Counted from the first letter of the stretch, positions 53,101 to 63,743 are shown. The stretch is 64,000 bases of DNA from Mongoliitalea daihaiensis (GCF_021596945.1 NZ_CP063779.1:2206001-2270000), one strand, 5' to 3'. Made by a program: numbers and translations. The notes: generated by a model not told the origin, from the letters alone.

Positions 53101-56100
53101 ATGCAATTTAAATTTCCTCTCAGATTAGTTCTTGTTTCAGTGATTAAGGCAATTGGTCATTTATTTGCCTGTACTGTGAAAGCCTTTAATCATGGAATAA
53201 CAATCTCTTTGCTTATTATTAGTTTTTATGCATGTAAATCCACTACCTCTTCAGAAGAACAGACTTTATTTGAGTTACTACCTTCCTCCCATACAGGGAT
53301 TGATTTTAGAAATGATTTGGTGTATGATGAAAAATTTAATCCTTATACATTCCGGAACTTTTACAATGGAGCAGGTGTAGCCCTTGGAGATATTAATAAT
53401 GATGGGTTGGTAGATATTTTTTTTGCAGGGAATCAAGCCGAAAATAAACTATACCTTAACAAAGGTAATTTTCAATTCGAAGATATTACAGCACAGGCAG
53501 GTTTGGCTGTGCCCGGTATTTGGTCCACAGGTGTAAGTATGGCGGATGTGAATGGAGATGGGTTGTTGGATATTTACATTTGTAAATCAGGCCCTCTCGG
53601 TGGAGAGGAGCGCCACAATGCTCTCTACATCAATAATGGTGACCTGACATTCATTGAAATGGCCCATGAATATGGGTTAGCAGATACAGGATTATCCCAA
53701 CATGCGGTGTTCTTTGATTTTGACCTAGATGGGGATTTGGATATGTACCTGCTCAACAATTCAGCACGGTCAGTTGGTATCAATGATCTAAGGATAGGCC
53801 AACGAGATATTAGAGATCCTGAAGGAGGAAATAAACTCTATAGAAATGATGGAGGGTATTTTGTGGATGTCAGTGAAAAGGCTGGTATTTATGGTTCTGC
53901 GATAGGCTATGGTCTTGGAGTGACTGTAGCTGATTTGAATCGAGATGGATGGCCTGACTTGTACGTTTCCAATGATTTTTTTGAAAAGGATTATCTCTAC
54001 CTCAATAATGGTGATGGTACATTCACAGAGGCCTTGGAAGATATGATGACTGAAATCAGCATGGGTTCTATGGGGGCAGATATTGCTGATTTGAACAACG
54101 ATGGCTGGCAAGATATTTTCGTCACTGAGATGCTTCCCGCAACTTGGGACCGTGTAAAAACCAAAACGCCTTTTGAAGATTGGGATAAGTATCAAGCGAA
54201 TGTAAAAGCAGGGTATTTTCATCAATTTACCCGAAATACTTTACAAAGGAATTTAGGCTTTAAACCTAATTCCAAAGAAATCCATTTTGCAGAGGTCTCT
54301 CGATTTGCGGGCGTACATGCGACCGATTGGTCTTGGGGAGCCTTGATTTTTGATGCGGATAATGATGGATTGAAAGATATTTTTGTAGCCAATGGCATTG
54401 TCAAAGATCTCACAGATTTTGATTATGTTGATTATTATGTAAATAATCAAAACCTCATTTCTCAGTATAAAAGAGACTCCATTCTTTTGACCAAAATGAT
54501 CGATGAGTTTCCCTCCAATCCTTTGAGAAATTACTTGTTTAAAAATTTGGGAGATTATCGTTTTGAGGACATTGCAGCGAACAGCGGATTGGATCAACTC
54601 ACCTTTTCTACAGGGGCTGCTTATGCTGATTTGGATAATGACGGAGATTTAGATTTGGTCATCAACAACCTCAATGGAGAAGCATTTATCCTAAAAAATA
54701 ATGCACGGGAATTAACCGATCATTCGTTCATTCAACTCAATCTTGGAGGATATTTTGGAACGCAGGTAAGTGTGTATGCTGGGAAAGAGCTTTATTATGC
54801 GGAGCACAATCCTGTCAAAGGCTACATGTCATCAGTTGATCATCGGCTACATTTGGGGCTAGGTACCCATACCAGTATTGATTCGATAATTGTGCGGTGG
54901 CCTAGTAGGCAAGAAACTATCTTAAGGGATGTCGCAGTGAATCAGATCTTGGATTTATTACCTTCAGCTGCGCAGAATGCATATACCTCAAGTAAGCCAA
55001 TTCAAGTAGTGCCACTTCTTCGATTATCACCACAGCAAATTGATTGGAAACATGAAGAGAGTGATTTCGTTGATTTTGATCGGGATAGACTTCGAATGAA
55101 AATGATTTCGAATGAAGGTCCAAAAGCCGTAGTTGCGGACTTCAACGGAGATGGGTTAGACGATGTATTCTTACCAGGTGCTAAAGGTCAATCCTCACAA
55201 ATTTGGATTCAACAAAAGAACGGTTCTTTTTTCCTATCCCAAAGCTTTGATGAGGATGCTATTCCTGAAGATATTGATGGGTTGGTCTTAGATGCCAATG
55301 GAGATGGCTTTCCTGATTTGTACGTCTTGAGTGGGAGTCTAGAATTTTCTCTCAAAAACCCCAACTACCAAGACCGATTGTATTTGAACGATGGGAAGGG
55401 GAAGTTTTCAAAACAAGAAAAATCTTTACCCATACGTTATGAAAGTAGCTCGAAAGCTATTCGATTGGACATCAATGATGATGGGTTAGATGATATCCTA
55501 GTAGCTACTCGTACCATCCCCTTTGCGTATGGAGTTCCTGTCGGCTTGAGTTTGCTTGTTAATAAAGGTGATGGAACCTTTGCAGATGAGACATCAGTCC
55601 GTATGCCGGATATAGCTTCCATTGGGATGGCTCGGGACCTTTGGTGGGGAGATTTTTTAGGGAATGGACGTAAGCAACTAGTAGTCGTTGGTCATTGGAT
55701 TCCAATTTCGGTGTATGAGTGGGACGGACAGACTCTTGAAAATATCAGCAAATCCCTTGGTTTGGGTGATTTGAACGGCTTTTATAATCATGTATTGGTA
55801 GAAGATCTTGATGGCGATGGTAAACTCGATCTTTTTGTCGGAAATTTTGGGAAGAACTCCAGGTTTTTGGCTGGTCCTACCACCCCTTTGCGCATGTATG
55901 TAAATGATTTTGATCAAAATGGAAGTGTGGAGCAAATCATCACGCAGTTTGAAAATGAGTTTGCATATCCTATTGTGTTGAAACAAGCTTTACTCAAACA
56001 ACTGCCTAGTTGGAAAAAGCAATTACTTAATTTTGATAGTTACAAAGACAAACGCTTGGAAGAGTTGGTAAGCCAGGAAATCTTAGGTAGAAGTGTAGTA

Positions 56101-56478
56101 TGGGAGGTACATGAATTAGCATCCCAGCTTTTTATCCAACAAGAGAATGGTACTTTTGTACAAACAAAGTTACCATCTGAACTTCAGTATGCGCCAATAT
56201 TCCATGGGCAATTAGTATCCGCTCCCAATCAAAAAAAATATATGGTATTAGGAGGCAATCATTCCAGAATCAAACCTGAGTGGGGCATACAAATGGGAAG
56301 TTATGGATGGCTGATGGAGCGTGATGCAACAAGCTGGAAAATCATCGATGCTTCTAATTCTGGAATTTATATACCGGGAGAAATCCGATCTATACAACAG
56401 ATAAATACGCATATCGGCACCAAGCTATTGGTGACCCGATCCAATGAAAGACCGTTAATATATGAGTGGAGTAAATAA
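53101..56478 (+). CDS. VCBS/FG-GAP repeat and ASPIC/UnbV (CRTAC1-like) lipoprotein 1
   Basis: This 1,125-residue surface lipoprotein has an atypically long N-region before the Cys (~45, in SFYAC). At least seven VCBS/FG-GAP blades with Ca-binding DxNxDGxxD loops follow (for example GDINNDGLVDI, ADVNGDGLLDIYI, ADLNRDGWPDLYV, ADLDNDGDLDLVI) up to ~550. An ASPIC/UnbV domain (~560-640: HNPVKGYMSSVDHRLHLGLG) comes next, then a second propeller-like set (ADFNGDGLDDVFL, DANGDGFPDLYV, EDLDGDGKLDLFV). Such proteins are abundant near SusCD pairs; no ligand is known. Its last 17 bases overlap the next gene. Confidence 0.9.
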   Translation: MQFKFPLRLVLVSVIKAIGHLFACTVKAFNHGITISLLIISFYACKSTTSSEEQTLFELLPSSHTGIDFRNDLVYDEKFNPYTFRNFYNGAGVALGDINNDGLVDIFFAGNQAENKLYLNKGNFQFEDITAQAGLAVPGIWSTGVSMADVNGDGLLDIYICKSGPLGGEERHNALYINNGDLTFIEMAHEYGLADTGLSQHAVFFDFDLDGDLDMYLLNNSARSVGINDLRIGQRDIRDPEGGNKLYRNDGGYFVDVSEKAGIYGSAIGYGLGVTVADLNRDGWPDLYVSNDFFEKDYLYLNNGDGTFTEALEDMMTEISMGSMGADIADLNNDGWQDIFVTEMLPATWDRVKTKTPFEDWDKYQANVKAGYFHQFTRNTLQRNLGFKPNSKEIHFAEVSRFAGVHATDWSWGALIFDADNDGLKDIFVANGIVKDLTDFDYVDYYVNNQNLISQYKRDSILLTKMIDEFPSNPLRNYLFKNLGDYRFEDIAANSGLDQLTFSTGAAYADLDNDGDLDLVINNLNGEAFILKNNARELTDHSFIQLNLGGYFGTQVSVYAGKELYYAEHNPVKGYMSSVDHRLHLGLGTHTSIDSIIVRWPSRQETILRDVAVNQILDLLPSAAQNAYTSSKPIQVVPLLRLSPQQIDWKHEESDFVDFDRDRLRMKMISNEGPKAVVADFNGDGLDDVFLPGAKGQSSQIWIQQKNGSFFLSQSFDEDAIPEDIDGLVLDANGDGFPDLYVLSGSLEFSLKNPNYQDRLYLNDGKGKFSKQEKSLPIRYESSSKAIRLDINDDGLDDILVATRTIPFAYGVPVGLSLLVNKGDGTFADETSVRMPDIASIGMARDLWWGDFLGNGRKQLVVVGHWIPISVYEWDGQTLENISKSLGLGDLNGFYNHVLVEDLDGDGKLDLFVGNFGKNSRFLAGPTTPLRMYVNDFDQNGSVEQIITQFENEFAYPIVLKQALLKQLPSWKKQLLNFDSYKDKRLEELVSQEILGRSVVWEVHELASQLFIQQENGTFVQTKLPSELQYAPIFHGQLVSAPNQKKYMVLGGNHSRIKPEWGIQMGSYGWLMERDATSWKIIDASNSGIYIPGEIRSIQQINTHIGTKLLVTRSNERPLIYEWSK

Positions 56479-57106
56479 AATTGCTATGAGAAGAGCCATT
56501 GTCAGAGAAGGAATAACTATCAGGGGATTGCTTGCAGGGATCTTGCTAAGCATGTTTTTCTTGGCATCTTGTACCCCTAAATCCGAATACGATCAAGTCA
56601 AAGAGCGTGAATTAAAGTCAGGAAAAGTGGTAGAGGATTTATTTTTGGATCTTCGCTTAGGCATGGGAAGAAAGGATTTTTATGGGACCTGTTGGGAGCA
56701 TAACAAAAACGGTATATTGACTAATGGTGCCCATTACTTGCAGGTATTGTATAATCCTATTTTACCCTCTGGGAAAGTTGCCAATATGCATTTCTATCCA
56801 AAGTTTGAGGAAGACCATCTATTTTACATGCCTATTGAGTTGGTGTATCAGGACTGGTTTCCAGGTAACGAAGCCTATTCCATAGATAACCTTATGGGAG
56901 ATGTGATGGGAATGTTGGAGAAATGGTATGGAGATGGTTTTTTTGAAGTGTCGAATAAAGAAAAAACAGTAAAAGCCATGGTCAAGGTGGATGGAAACAG
57001 GCTGATTCGTGTCCACAAGAAAAATATCAACACGGTAAAAGTTGAAATTTTAGATCTGCGCATCAAAGATTTCGCTCAGTTAAATAAAAGCGATGAAGAA
57101 GTTTAG
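56462..57106 (+). CDS. Small lipoprotein embedded between VCBS genes
   Basis: I do not recognise this 214-residue protein. The start at ATG 56462 overlaps the VCBS gene by 17 bases; ATG 56486 is an alternative. The lipobox is FLASC (Cys ~37). A soluble alpha/beta mature domain follows (DLRLGMGRKDFYGTCWEHNKNG ... LMGDVMGMLEKWYGDGFFEV). The RLGMG-x5-GTCWEHNKNG stretch is the most distinctive part. Its 3' end overlaps the next VCBS gene by 14 bases, so all three are translationally coupled, which argues for a shared role or a required ratio. Confidence 0.8.
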   Translation: MSGVNKIAMRRAIVREGITIRGLLAGILLSMFFLASCTPKSEYDQVKERELKSGKVVEDLFLDLRLGMGRKDFYGTCWEHNKNGILTNGAHYLQVLYNPILPSGKVANMHFYPKFEEDHLFYMPIELVYQDWFPGNEAYSIDNLMGDVMGMLEKWYGDGFFEVSNKEKTVKAMVKVDGNRLIRVHKKNINTVKVEILDLRIKDFAQLNKSDEEV

Positions 57107-60100
57107 CATATATGGATATCTAGTAGGCCTAGTTATTTTTTGGGCTTGTGGCACTGCGGAAACACCAGTACCAGAAAATACGCTTTTCGAAAAGTTGCCA
57201 GCATCCTTGACAGGTGTAGACTTTCGGAATGATTTAAGCTTTGATGATCAATTCAATATTTTCACCTACCGAAATTATTACAACGGAGGAGGTGTCGCTG
57301 TAGGGGATGTCAATGGTGATGGCTTGATAGACATCTATCTGACTGCCAATATGGGACCTAATAAGTTGTACCTTAACCAGGGAGATTTTAAGTTTGTCGA
57401 TGTGACCGCACAAGCCGGAGTCGCAGGTACTCGAGCTTGGAGTACTGGTGTAGCCATAGCGGATGTCAATGGAGATGGGTTATTGGATATTTATGTATGC
57501 AACTCTGGAGATGTTAAGGGGGATAATAAGCAGAATGAATTGTTTATCAATAATGGAGATGGAACCTTTACAGAGATGGCTGAAGCGTTCGGCTTGGCAG
57601 ATGAAGGTTTTTCTACGCATGCCGTATTCTTTGATTATGATAATGATGGAGATTTAGATTTGTATTTGCTTAATAATAGCTATCAGGCTATTGGGAGCTT
57701 CAATAAAATGCAAAACGAGCGCCCCAGAAGAGATCCTGTGGGAGGGGATAAATTGTTTCGGAATGAAGGGGGGAAATTTACCGATGTTTCAGAAGAAGCG
57801 GGTATTTATGGTTCAGTCATCGGTTTTGGCTTGGGAATTACCATCGGGGATGTAAACAGAGATGGATGGATGGACATCTTCATTTCCAATGATTTCTTTG
57901 AGCGTGATTATCTATATATCAACAATCAGGATGGCACCTTTACCGAAAGTCTCACCGATTATATGATTTCAACTTCTGCGGCTTCTATGGGTGCAGATAT
58001 AGCAGACCTGACTAATGATGGCTATTTGGATATTTTCGTAACCGAAATGCTTCCCGAGCCACCACAGCGTCTAAAGCAGATTACCACTTTTGAGAGCTGG
58101 GATAAGTTTCAGTTCAATTTGGAACATGGCTATCATTACCAATACACCCGAAATATGCTGCACGTCAATAACGGAGATGGAACCTATTCTGATTTGGGAA
58201 GAATGACTAATGTGGAGGCTACCGACTGGTCATGGGCTGCCTTGATGTTTGATATGGATAATGATGGTTTGAAGGATATTTGGGTTGCCAATGGGATTTA
58301 TCAGGATTTGACAGACTTGGATTACCTGAATTTCATTGATAATGAAGATACCAAGCGTGCAATCATCTCCAAGGAGGGAGTGGATTATAAAGCCTTGATA
58401 GATCCTATGCCAATCAATCCTGTTTCCAATTATGCCTTTAAAAACAAAGGAAACTTGGTTTTTGAGAATGTAGTACACCAATGGGGATTGGGAGACCCTA
58501 TTCACTCCAACGGTTCTGCTTATGTGGATTTGAATAATGATGGGGCTTTGGACTTAGTAGTCAATAATGTCAACCGAGAGGTGTTGATTTTTAAAAATAA
58601 AAGCAGGGAAATGCATCCGGAACATAATTTCCTGAAAATTGAATTGAAAGGGAAAGGTCAAAATACGAATGCTATCGGAGCACAAGTTCGGTTGATTGCT
58701 AATGGAGAGTCCTTCTATCAAGAGCAAATGCCCAATCGAGGCTTTCAGTCCTCGGTAGATCCTCGATTAAACTTTGGTTTGGGATCTCTTTCCTCTATTG
58801 ATGAGGTGCAAGTTCGATGGCCTGATGGCGCTTTTACCATCGTTTCTAATGTGGAAGTTAATCAGACGCTAGTGCTGAGCTGGGCGGATGCTGTGGTAGA
58901 AAATTTTCAGTTTTTCACCGAGCCTCAAGAGCAATTATTCAAAAAAGTCGCCAAGACATCGGTGGATTTTACCCATCAGGAAAACCGTTTTGTGGATTTT
59001 GATAGGGATCGCCTGACCTATCACAAGTTATCTACTGAGGGACCTGCCGTAGCTGTAGGGGATGTCAATGGCGACGGACTGGAGGATATCTTCTTTGGTG
59101 GGGCTAGAAGTTTTGAAGCTTCTTTGTATTTGCAACAGCGGGATGGAACTTTCAAAAAATCCAATCAGTCGGCATTTGCAGAGGATAAGCTTTCTGAAGA
59201 TGTAGATGCTGTATTTGCCGATTTTGATGGGGATGGAATGTTGGATTTGTTGGTCGCCTCTGGAGGGAACGAGTTTGGTTTTGGCTCCATGGAACTTGCA
59301 GACAGGCTTTATTTGAATGACGGAAAAGGGAATTTTACCAAGTCCACTGTTTCAGGGTTGGTGAACTTCAAAAATAGCACCTCCTCTTTGCAAGTAATGG
59401 ATATCAATGGAGATGGGTATTTGGATATTCTGGCATTTTCCAGGGTAGTACCTTTCCTTTACGGTGTGAATCCCAATTCTTTGGTTTTGCTGAATGATGG
59501 GAAAGGTGCATTTTCTGATGCTACGGCAACGATTGCTCCTGAATTCAAGGAATTGGGCATGGTGACAGATGCAGTCCTCGCTGACTTGGATGGGGATGGG
59601 CGTTTGGATGTAGCAGTAGTAGGTGAGTGGATGGCCCCAACGATCTTCTGGAATCGAAACGGGAAGTTTGCAAAGGATATAGATTCTGAACTCAGCAAGT
59701 TCACAGGCTGGTACCAGGCCATTGCTGCGGGAGATTTAACTGGTGATGGAAAAGTTGATTTAGTATTGGGCAATCATGGACTGAATACCCGTTTCAAAAC
59801 ATCTTTCGAGCGTCCAATTCGGATGTTTGTCAACGATTTTGATCAAAATGGATCAGTGGAACATGTGTTTGTTCAAAAATCAGGTGACAAGCATGTTCCA
59901 TTTACCTTGAAGCATGAGTTGGAGCGTCAGATTCCTTCGATAAAGAAAAATTTCTTGAAATACAGTTCATTCAATGATAAGTTTTTGGAAGAGATCTTCA
60001 CTCCGCAGCAATTGGAAAAAGCGATCATACAGGAGGTGAATTATTTTCAAAGTGCTGTTTTACTCAATCAAGGAAGTGGTTCTTTTGAAGTGAAAGAGCT

Positions 60101-60407
60101 ACCTCGCATGGCACAGCGAAGTTGGATGTATAGCATAGCCCTGGAAGATGTGAATGAAGATGGACAGTTGGATATCTTGATGGGAGGCAATCTCTACGGT
60201 GCTAAGCCAGAAGTTGGTCAATACGATGCAAGCTATGGGGAGTTACTCTTAGGGAATGGCGATGGGACATTCGAATATGTGCCCAACAGAAGCCATGGTC
60301 TGCAAATAAAAGGAGAAGTCCGTGATCTGAGGGTCATGCAGCTTCAAGGAAAACGACAGTTGATGGTTACAAGAAATAACAATCAGGTTGAGTTTTGGGA
60401 GTTTTGA
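57093..60407 (+). CDS. VCBS/FG-GAP repeat and ASPIC/UnbV (CRTAC1-like) lipoprotein 2
   Basis: The 1,104-residue paralog of the preceding VCBS protein has a short lipobox signal (FWAC, Cys ~19), then ITFR-like opening FEKLPASLTGVDFRNDLSFDD. The blades share the same order: GDVNGDGLIDIYL, ADVNGDGLLDIYV, DYDNDGDLDLYLL, GDVNRDGWMDIFI and more. The ASPIC/UnbV domain (~530-600) contains MPNRGFQSSVDPRLNFGLG, and a second propeller set runs to the C-terminus (GDLTGDGKVDLVLGN, EDVNEDGQLDILMGG). The start codon lies inside the upstream gene. The Ca-binding DxDxDG loops predict a rigid, calcium-stabilised extracellular protein. Confidence 0.92.
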   Translation: MKKFSIYGYLVGLVIFWACGTAETPVPENTLFEKLPASLTGVDFRNDLSFDDQFNIFTYRNYYNGGGVAVGDVNGDGLIDIYLTANMGPNKLYLNQGDFKFVDVTAQAGVAGTRAWSTGVAIADVNGDGLLDIYVCNSGDVKGDNKQNELFINNGDGTFTEMAEAFGLADEGFSTHAVFFDYDNDGDLDLYLLNNSYQAIGSFNKMQNERPRRDPVGGDKLFRNEGGKFTDVSEEAGIYGSVIGFGLGITIGDVNRDGWMDIFISNDFFERDYLYINNQDGTFTESLTDYMISTSAASMGADIADLTNDGYLDIFVTEMLPEPPQRLKQITTFESWDKFQFNLEHGYHYQYTRNMLHVNNGDGTYSDLGRMTNVEATDWSWAALMFDMDNDGLKDIWVANGIYQDLTDLDYLNFIDNEDTKRAIISKEGVDYKALIDPMPINPVSNYAFKNKGNLVFENVVHQWGLGDPIHSNGSAYVDLNNDGALDLVVNNVNREVLIFKNKSREMHPEHNFLKIELKGKGQNTNAIGAQVRLIANGESFYQEQMPNRGFQSSVDPRLNFGLGSLSSIDEVQVRWPDGAFTIVSNVEVNQTLVLSWADAVVENFQFFTEPQEQLFKKVAKTSVDFTHQENRFVDFDRDRLTYHKLSTEGPAVAVGDVNGDGLEDIFFGGARSFEASLYLQQRDGTFKKSNQSAFAEDKLSEDVDAVFADFDGDGMLDLLVASGGNEFGFGSMELADRLYLNDGKGNFTKSTVSGLVNFKNSTSSLQVMDINGDGYLDILAFSRVVPFLYGVNPNSLVLLNDGKGAFSDATATIAPEFKELGMVTDAVLADLDGDGRLDVAVVGEWMAPTIFWNRNGKFAKDIDSELSKFTGWYQAIAAGDLTGDGKVDLVLGNHGLNTRFKTSFERPIRMFVNDFDQNGSVEHVFVQKSGDKHVPFTLKHELERQIPSIKKNFLKYSSFNDKFLEEIFTPQQLEKAIIQEVNYFQSAVLLNQGSGSFEVKELPRMAQRSWMYSIALEDVNEDGQLDILMGGNLYGAKPEVGQYDASYGELLLGNGDGTFEYVPNRSHGLQIKGEVRDLRVMQLQGKRQLMVTRNNNQVEFWEF

Positions 60408-60450
60408 CGGACATTGCAAGACATGAAGGGATTGAAATACTGAAATTATA

Positions 60451-63400
60451 ATGAATAGATTTACGTATTTAATAGTTTTTATAAGTTGGATTTGTCTTTC
60501 TTGTAAGGATACAAATGACCCAAAAGACACCCTATTTCAACTGCTCTCGAGTGAGGAAACAGGGATTGATTTTTCCAATAACCTCACATCCACGGATGAA
60601 CTCAATATCTTGGAGTATCTTTATTTCTACAATGGGGGAGGGGTAGCCTTGGGGGATATCAATAACGATGGATTGGTGGATATCTATTTTACCTCCAATC
60701 AGGGCTCCAACAAATTGTACCTGAACAAAGGAAACTTTCAATTTGAAGATATTACCGATGTTGCCGGAGTGGATGGTGATGGAGGTTGGTCTACAGGAGT
60801 AACTATGGCTGATATCAATGGTGATGGTTTTCTCGATATCTACGTCTGCCAAGTGGGCGACTATAAGGGGCTGAAGGGAAGCAATAAGTTGTATATCAAC
60901 AATGGAGATCAAACATTCACAGAGTCAGCCGCTGTCTATGGGTTGGATTTTGTGGGATTTTCTACCCATGCAGTATTTTTTGATTATGATCAGGATGGAG
61001 ACCTGGATATGTACCTACTCAATCATTCCATCAAGAAGCCTGAAGTATTTTCTCATGCGGACACCAAATTTGAAAATATTGACGAAAAAGGAGGGGACAA
61101 ACTCTTCAAAAATATGCTAGTGGAGGGACAATCCACATTTGTGGACGAGACAGCAGAAGCTGGGATACTTTCTAGTAGTTTGGGTTTTGGATTAGGAGTA
61201 GGTGTAGAAGATGTGAATGGAGATGGCTGGTTGGATATCTATGTATCCAATGATTTTACGGAGGATGATTACCTCTACATCAATAATCAGGACGGAACAT
61301 TCACAGAATCCCTTGGAAATTATATTTCCAATACCAGTCGCTACAGCATGGGGAATGACCTGGCGGATATTAATAATGATGGATTGCCCGATATTTTTAC
61401 CACCGATATGCTTCCGGAAGATCCTACTATTTGGATGAAATCGGTAGGAGAGGACAAGCAGGAGGTCTTTGATGTGAAAAAGCGCTTGGGATATAAAGAT
61501 CAGTATGTAAGAAATCACCTTCAACTGAATCGAGGTGATGGACGATTTTCAGAAATCGCGCTGATGACCAATACCTTTGCGACTGATTGGTCTTGGGCAC
61601 CTTTGATTTTTGATATGGATAATGATGGATACAAGGATATCCATGTAACCAATGGTATCGTCAAACGTCCCAATGATTTAGATTTTATCCAATATTCACA
61701 AACGCCCACTCCAGAACTGACAGAAAAGCAAAGACAAACTAGGCAAATCGACATGTTGCCAAGTGTGAAGTTGCCTAATTATGCCTTTCGAAACCTAGGC
61801 AAGCTACAATTTGAAGATGTAGCGAAGGCTTGGGGCCTAGATCAAGCCTCTTACTCGAATGGCTCAGCCTATGCAGATTTGGATAATGATGGGGATTTGG
61901 ATTTGGTAATTCATAATACCGATCAGGAATCTTTTATTTACAGAAATCAAAGTGAAAAACTGGCTCATAATTTTCTTCAAATTGACCTAAAAGGTCTTGG
62001 GTTCAATACGTTCGGTATTGGCGCAAGTGTTTGGGTATTTGCCCAAGGAGAACTTTTCCAGCAGACCCTTTCTACGTCCCGTGGTTTTCAGTCAGGGGCA
62101 TCCACTACGCTTACCTTTGGGTTAGGGGCTTTTGACAAGGTAGATTCTGTAATTGTTTCATGGGCAGCAGATCAGGTAGAGCGATTTGTAACTATTTCAG
62201 CCAATACGAAGGTTCGTTTGGAAGCAGGCAAGGGACAACCAGGGCAGCGACCAAGATCCTTAGGGGAAAATCCCATAATCGCTGTAAGCCCAGTTAGTAT
62301 AGACTGGAAGCACGAGGAAAACACAGATTTTGATGAATTTAGAAGGGAATACTTGATGCCAAGAAGGTACGCAACGGAGGGTCCTGCGGTGGCCGTCGGT
62401 GATGTGAATGGAGATGGATTGGATGATATCTTCTTGGGTGGTGCCCGATTACAGGCGGGTAGTCTATTTCTTCAGCAAGCAGATGGAAGCTTCAATCTCC
62501 ATAATCCTGGGATATTTGAGCCCTTTAAGCCAGCCGAGGATGTGGTGGCGGCATTTGTGGATTTGAATGGCAATGGTTTTTTGGATTTGTATGTAGGAAG
62601 TGCAGGGAATGAGTTTAAGAGTGGAGAACTCTTCAATTTTGATCGTATCTACTTCAATGATGGGAAAGGTAATTTTTCATTTTCCATGAACTCCTTGCCA
62701 CCCATTGGTGAAAACACCTCAGCTGTGGCCTTTCAGGATGTGAATGGAGATGGATTTGTAGATATTTTCCTTGCCGCTGCGGTAGTTACCGGGAATTATG
62801 GAGCAGCTCCAGCATCTTATTTACTGTTGAATGATGGGAAGGGAAGGTTCAAGGATGCAACTACGCAGTATTTTGGAGAAAATTTCCGACCCGGCATGGT
62901 TCAGTCAGCAGAATGGATGGAATTGGAAGGGGAATTGACCTTAATTTTGGCTGGGGAGTGGATGCCTGTCATGGGGTATTCTTTGAATGCTCAGGGGAAA
63001 TTTACTGCACGTGAATTAGGCCCTGCTGGCTGGTACACAGGTATGAAAAAAATCGAGGTACCAACCCCACAGCTACTGCTAGGGAATTTGGGGCTCAATA
63101 GTAAACTCAAGGCAAGTGAACAAAAACCTAGTTGGCTTTATCATGTAGATGTGGATGGAAACTCCCAAGATGATCCTTTGATTTTCCATTACATGAGTGA
63201 CTTACTGGTGCCTTTTGCTACACGAGATGATTTGATCAAGCAGGTACCAAGTATCAAACGCAAACACGATTCCTATGTGAGTTATGCTAGGATTCAAAAG
63301 CCTGAGGATGTCATTTCCTCTGATGTAGCCAAAGCAGCACGTAAATTACCAGTGACCAATCTGGCATCTGGAGTTATGTCTCTTTCAGAAGAAAAAGGTT

Positions 63401-63714
63401 TTCAGGCCTTTCCACTGGAGGTTCAGTTTAGCCCTGTGCGGGATTTTGTTTCTTTTGAGCACGATGGTAAGCATTACTTGCTAGTGGCAGGCAATTTCTA
63501 TGGATTCCGCAATGATATGGGCAATGCGGATGCGCAAGCATTGACCCTCTTGCGCTGGGAGCATGAAGAATGGGTTTACCAGTCCTTGAGAATTCCTGCC
63601 AATGCCTATTGGGGATCATACCGAAAATTAGCTATCTTTAATTTACAGGGAAAACCGAGTATATTGGCTGTTCGCAACAATGATTCTCCATTGATTTTCC
63701 AACTAATCCCCTGA
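60451..63714 (+). CDS. VCBS/FG-GAP repeat and ASPIC/UnbV (CRTAC1-like) lipoprotein 3
   Basis: The third paralog has 1,087 residues, with lipobox ICLSC (Cys ~18). The N-terminal propeller includes GDINNDGLVDIYF, ADINGDGFLDIYV, DYDQDGDLDMYLL, EDVNGDGWLDIYV and ADINNDGLPDIFT. The ASPIC/UnbV domain (~510-580) contains STSRGFQSGASTTLTFGLG. The second half has fewer clear Ca loops (GDVNGDGLDDIFL, VDLNGNGFLDLYV, QDVNGDGFVDIFL) and is the most diverged of the three. It follows gene 2 after 43 bases on the same strand, so the array is three tandem duplicates. Confidence 0.92.
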   Translation: MNRFTYLIVFISWICLSCKDTNDPKDTLFQLLSSEETGIDFSNNLTSTDELNILEYLYFYNGGGVALGDINNDGLVDIYFTSNQGSNKLYLNKGNFQFEDITDVAGVDGDGGWSTGVTMADINGDGFLDIYVCQVGDYKGLKGSNKLYINNGDQTFTESAAVYGLDFVGFSTHAVFFDYDQDGDLDMYLLNHSIKKPEVFSHADTKFENIDEKGGDKLFKNMLVEGQSTFVDETAEAGILSSSLGFGLGVGVEDVNGDGWLDIYVSNDFTEDDYLYINNQDGTFTESLGNYISNTSRYSMGNDLADINNDGLPDIFTTDMLPEDPTIWMKSVGEDKQEVFDVKKRLGYKDQYVRNHLQLNRGDGRFSEIALMTNTFATDWSWAPLIFDMDNDGYKDIHVTNGIVKRPNDLDFIQYSQTPTPELTEKQRQTRQIDMLPSVKLPNYAFRNLGKLQFEDVAKAWGLDQASYSNGSAYADLDNDGDLDLVIHNTDQESFIYRNQSEKLAHNFLQIDLKGLGFNTFGIGASVWVFAQGELFQQTLSTSRGFQSGASTTLTFGLGAFDKVDSVIVSWAADQVERFVTISANTKVRLEAGKGQPGQRPRSLGENPIIAVSPVSIDWKHEENTDFDEFRREYLMPRRYATEGPAVAVGDVNGDGLDDIFLGGARLQAGSLFLQQADGSFNLHNPGIFEPFKPAEDVVAAFVDLNGNGFLDLYVGSAGNEFKSGELFNFDRIYFNDGKGNFSFSMNSLPPIGENTSAVAFQDVNGDGFVDIFLAAAVVTGNYGAAPASYLLLNDGKGRFKDATTQYFGENFRPGMVQSAEWMELEGELTLILAGEWMPVMGYSLNAQGKFTARELGPAGWYTGMKKIEVPTPQLLLGNLGLNSKLKASEQKPSWLYHVDVDGNSQDDPLIFHYMSDLLVPFATRDDLIKQVPSIKRKHDSYVSYARIQKPEDVISSDVAKAARKLPVTNLASGVMSLSEEKGFQAFPLEVQFSPVRDFVSFEHDGKHYLLVAGNFYGFRNDMGNADAQALTLLRWEHEEWVYQSLRIPANAYWGSYRKLAIFNLQGKPSILAVRNNDSPLIFQLIP

Positions 63715-63743
63715 TTTCCTAAGCAAAATCATCTACTCAAAAC

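Noticed and set aside
53788-54597. Ile-rich minus-strand frames in the VCBS genes
   Set aside because: They arise from the complement of repeated Asp/Asn/Gly codons (GATATT becomes AATATC), as also seen at 60532-60912 and 61192-61524.
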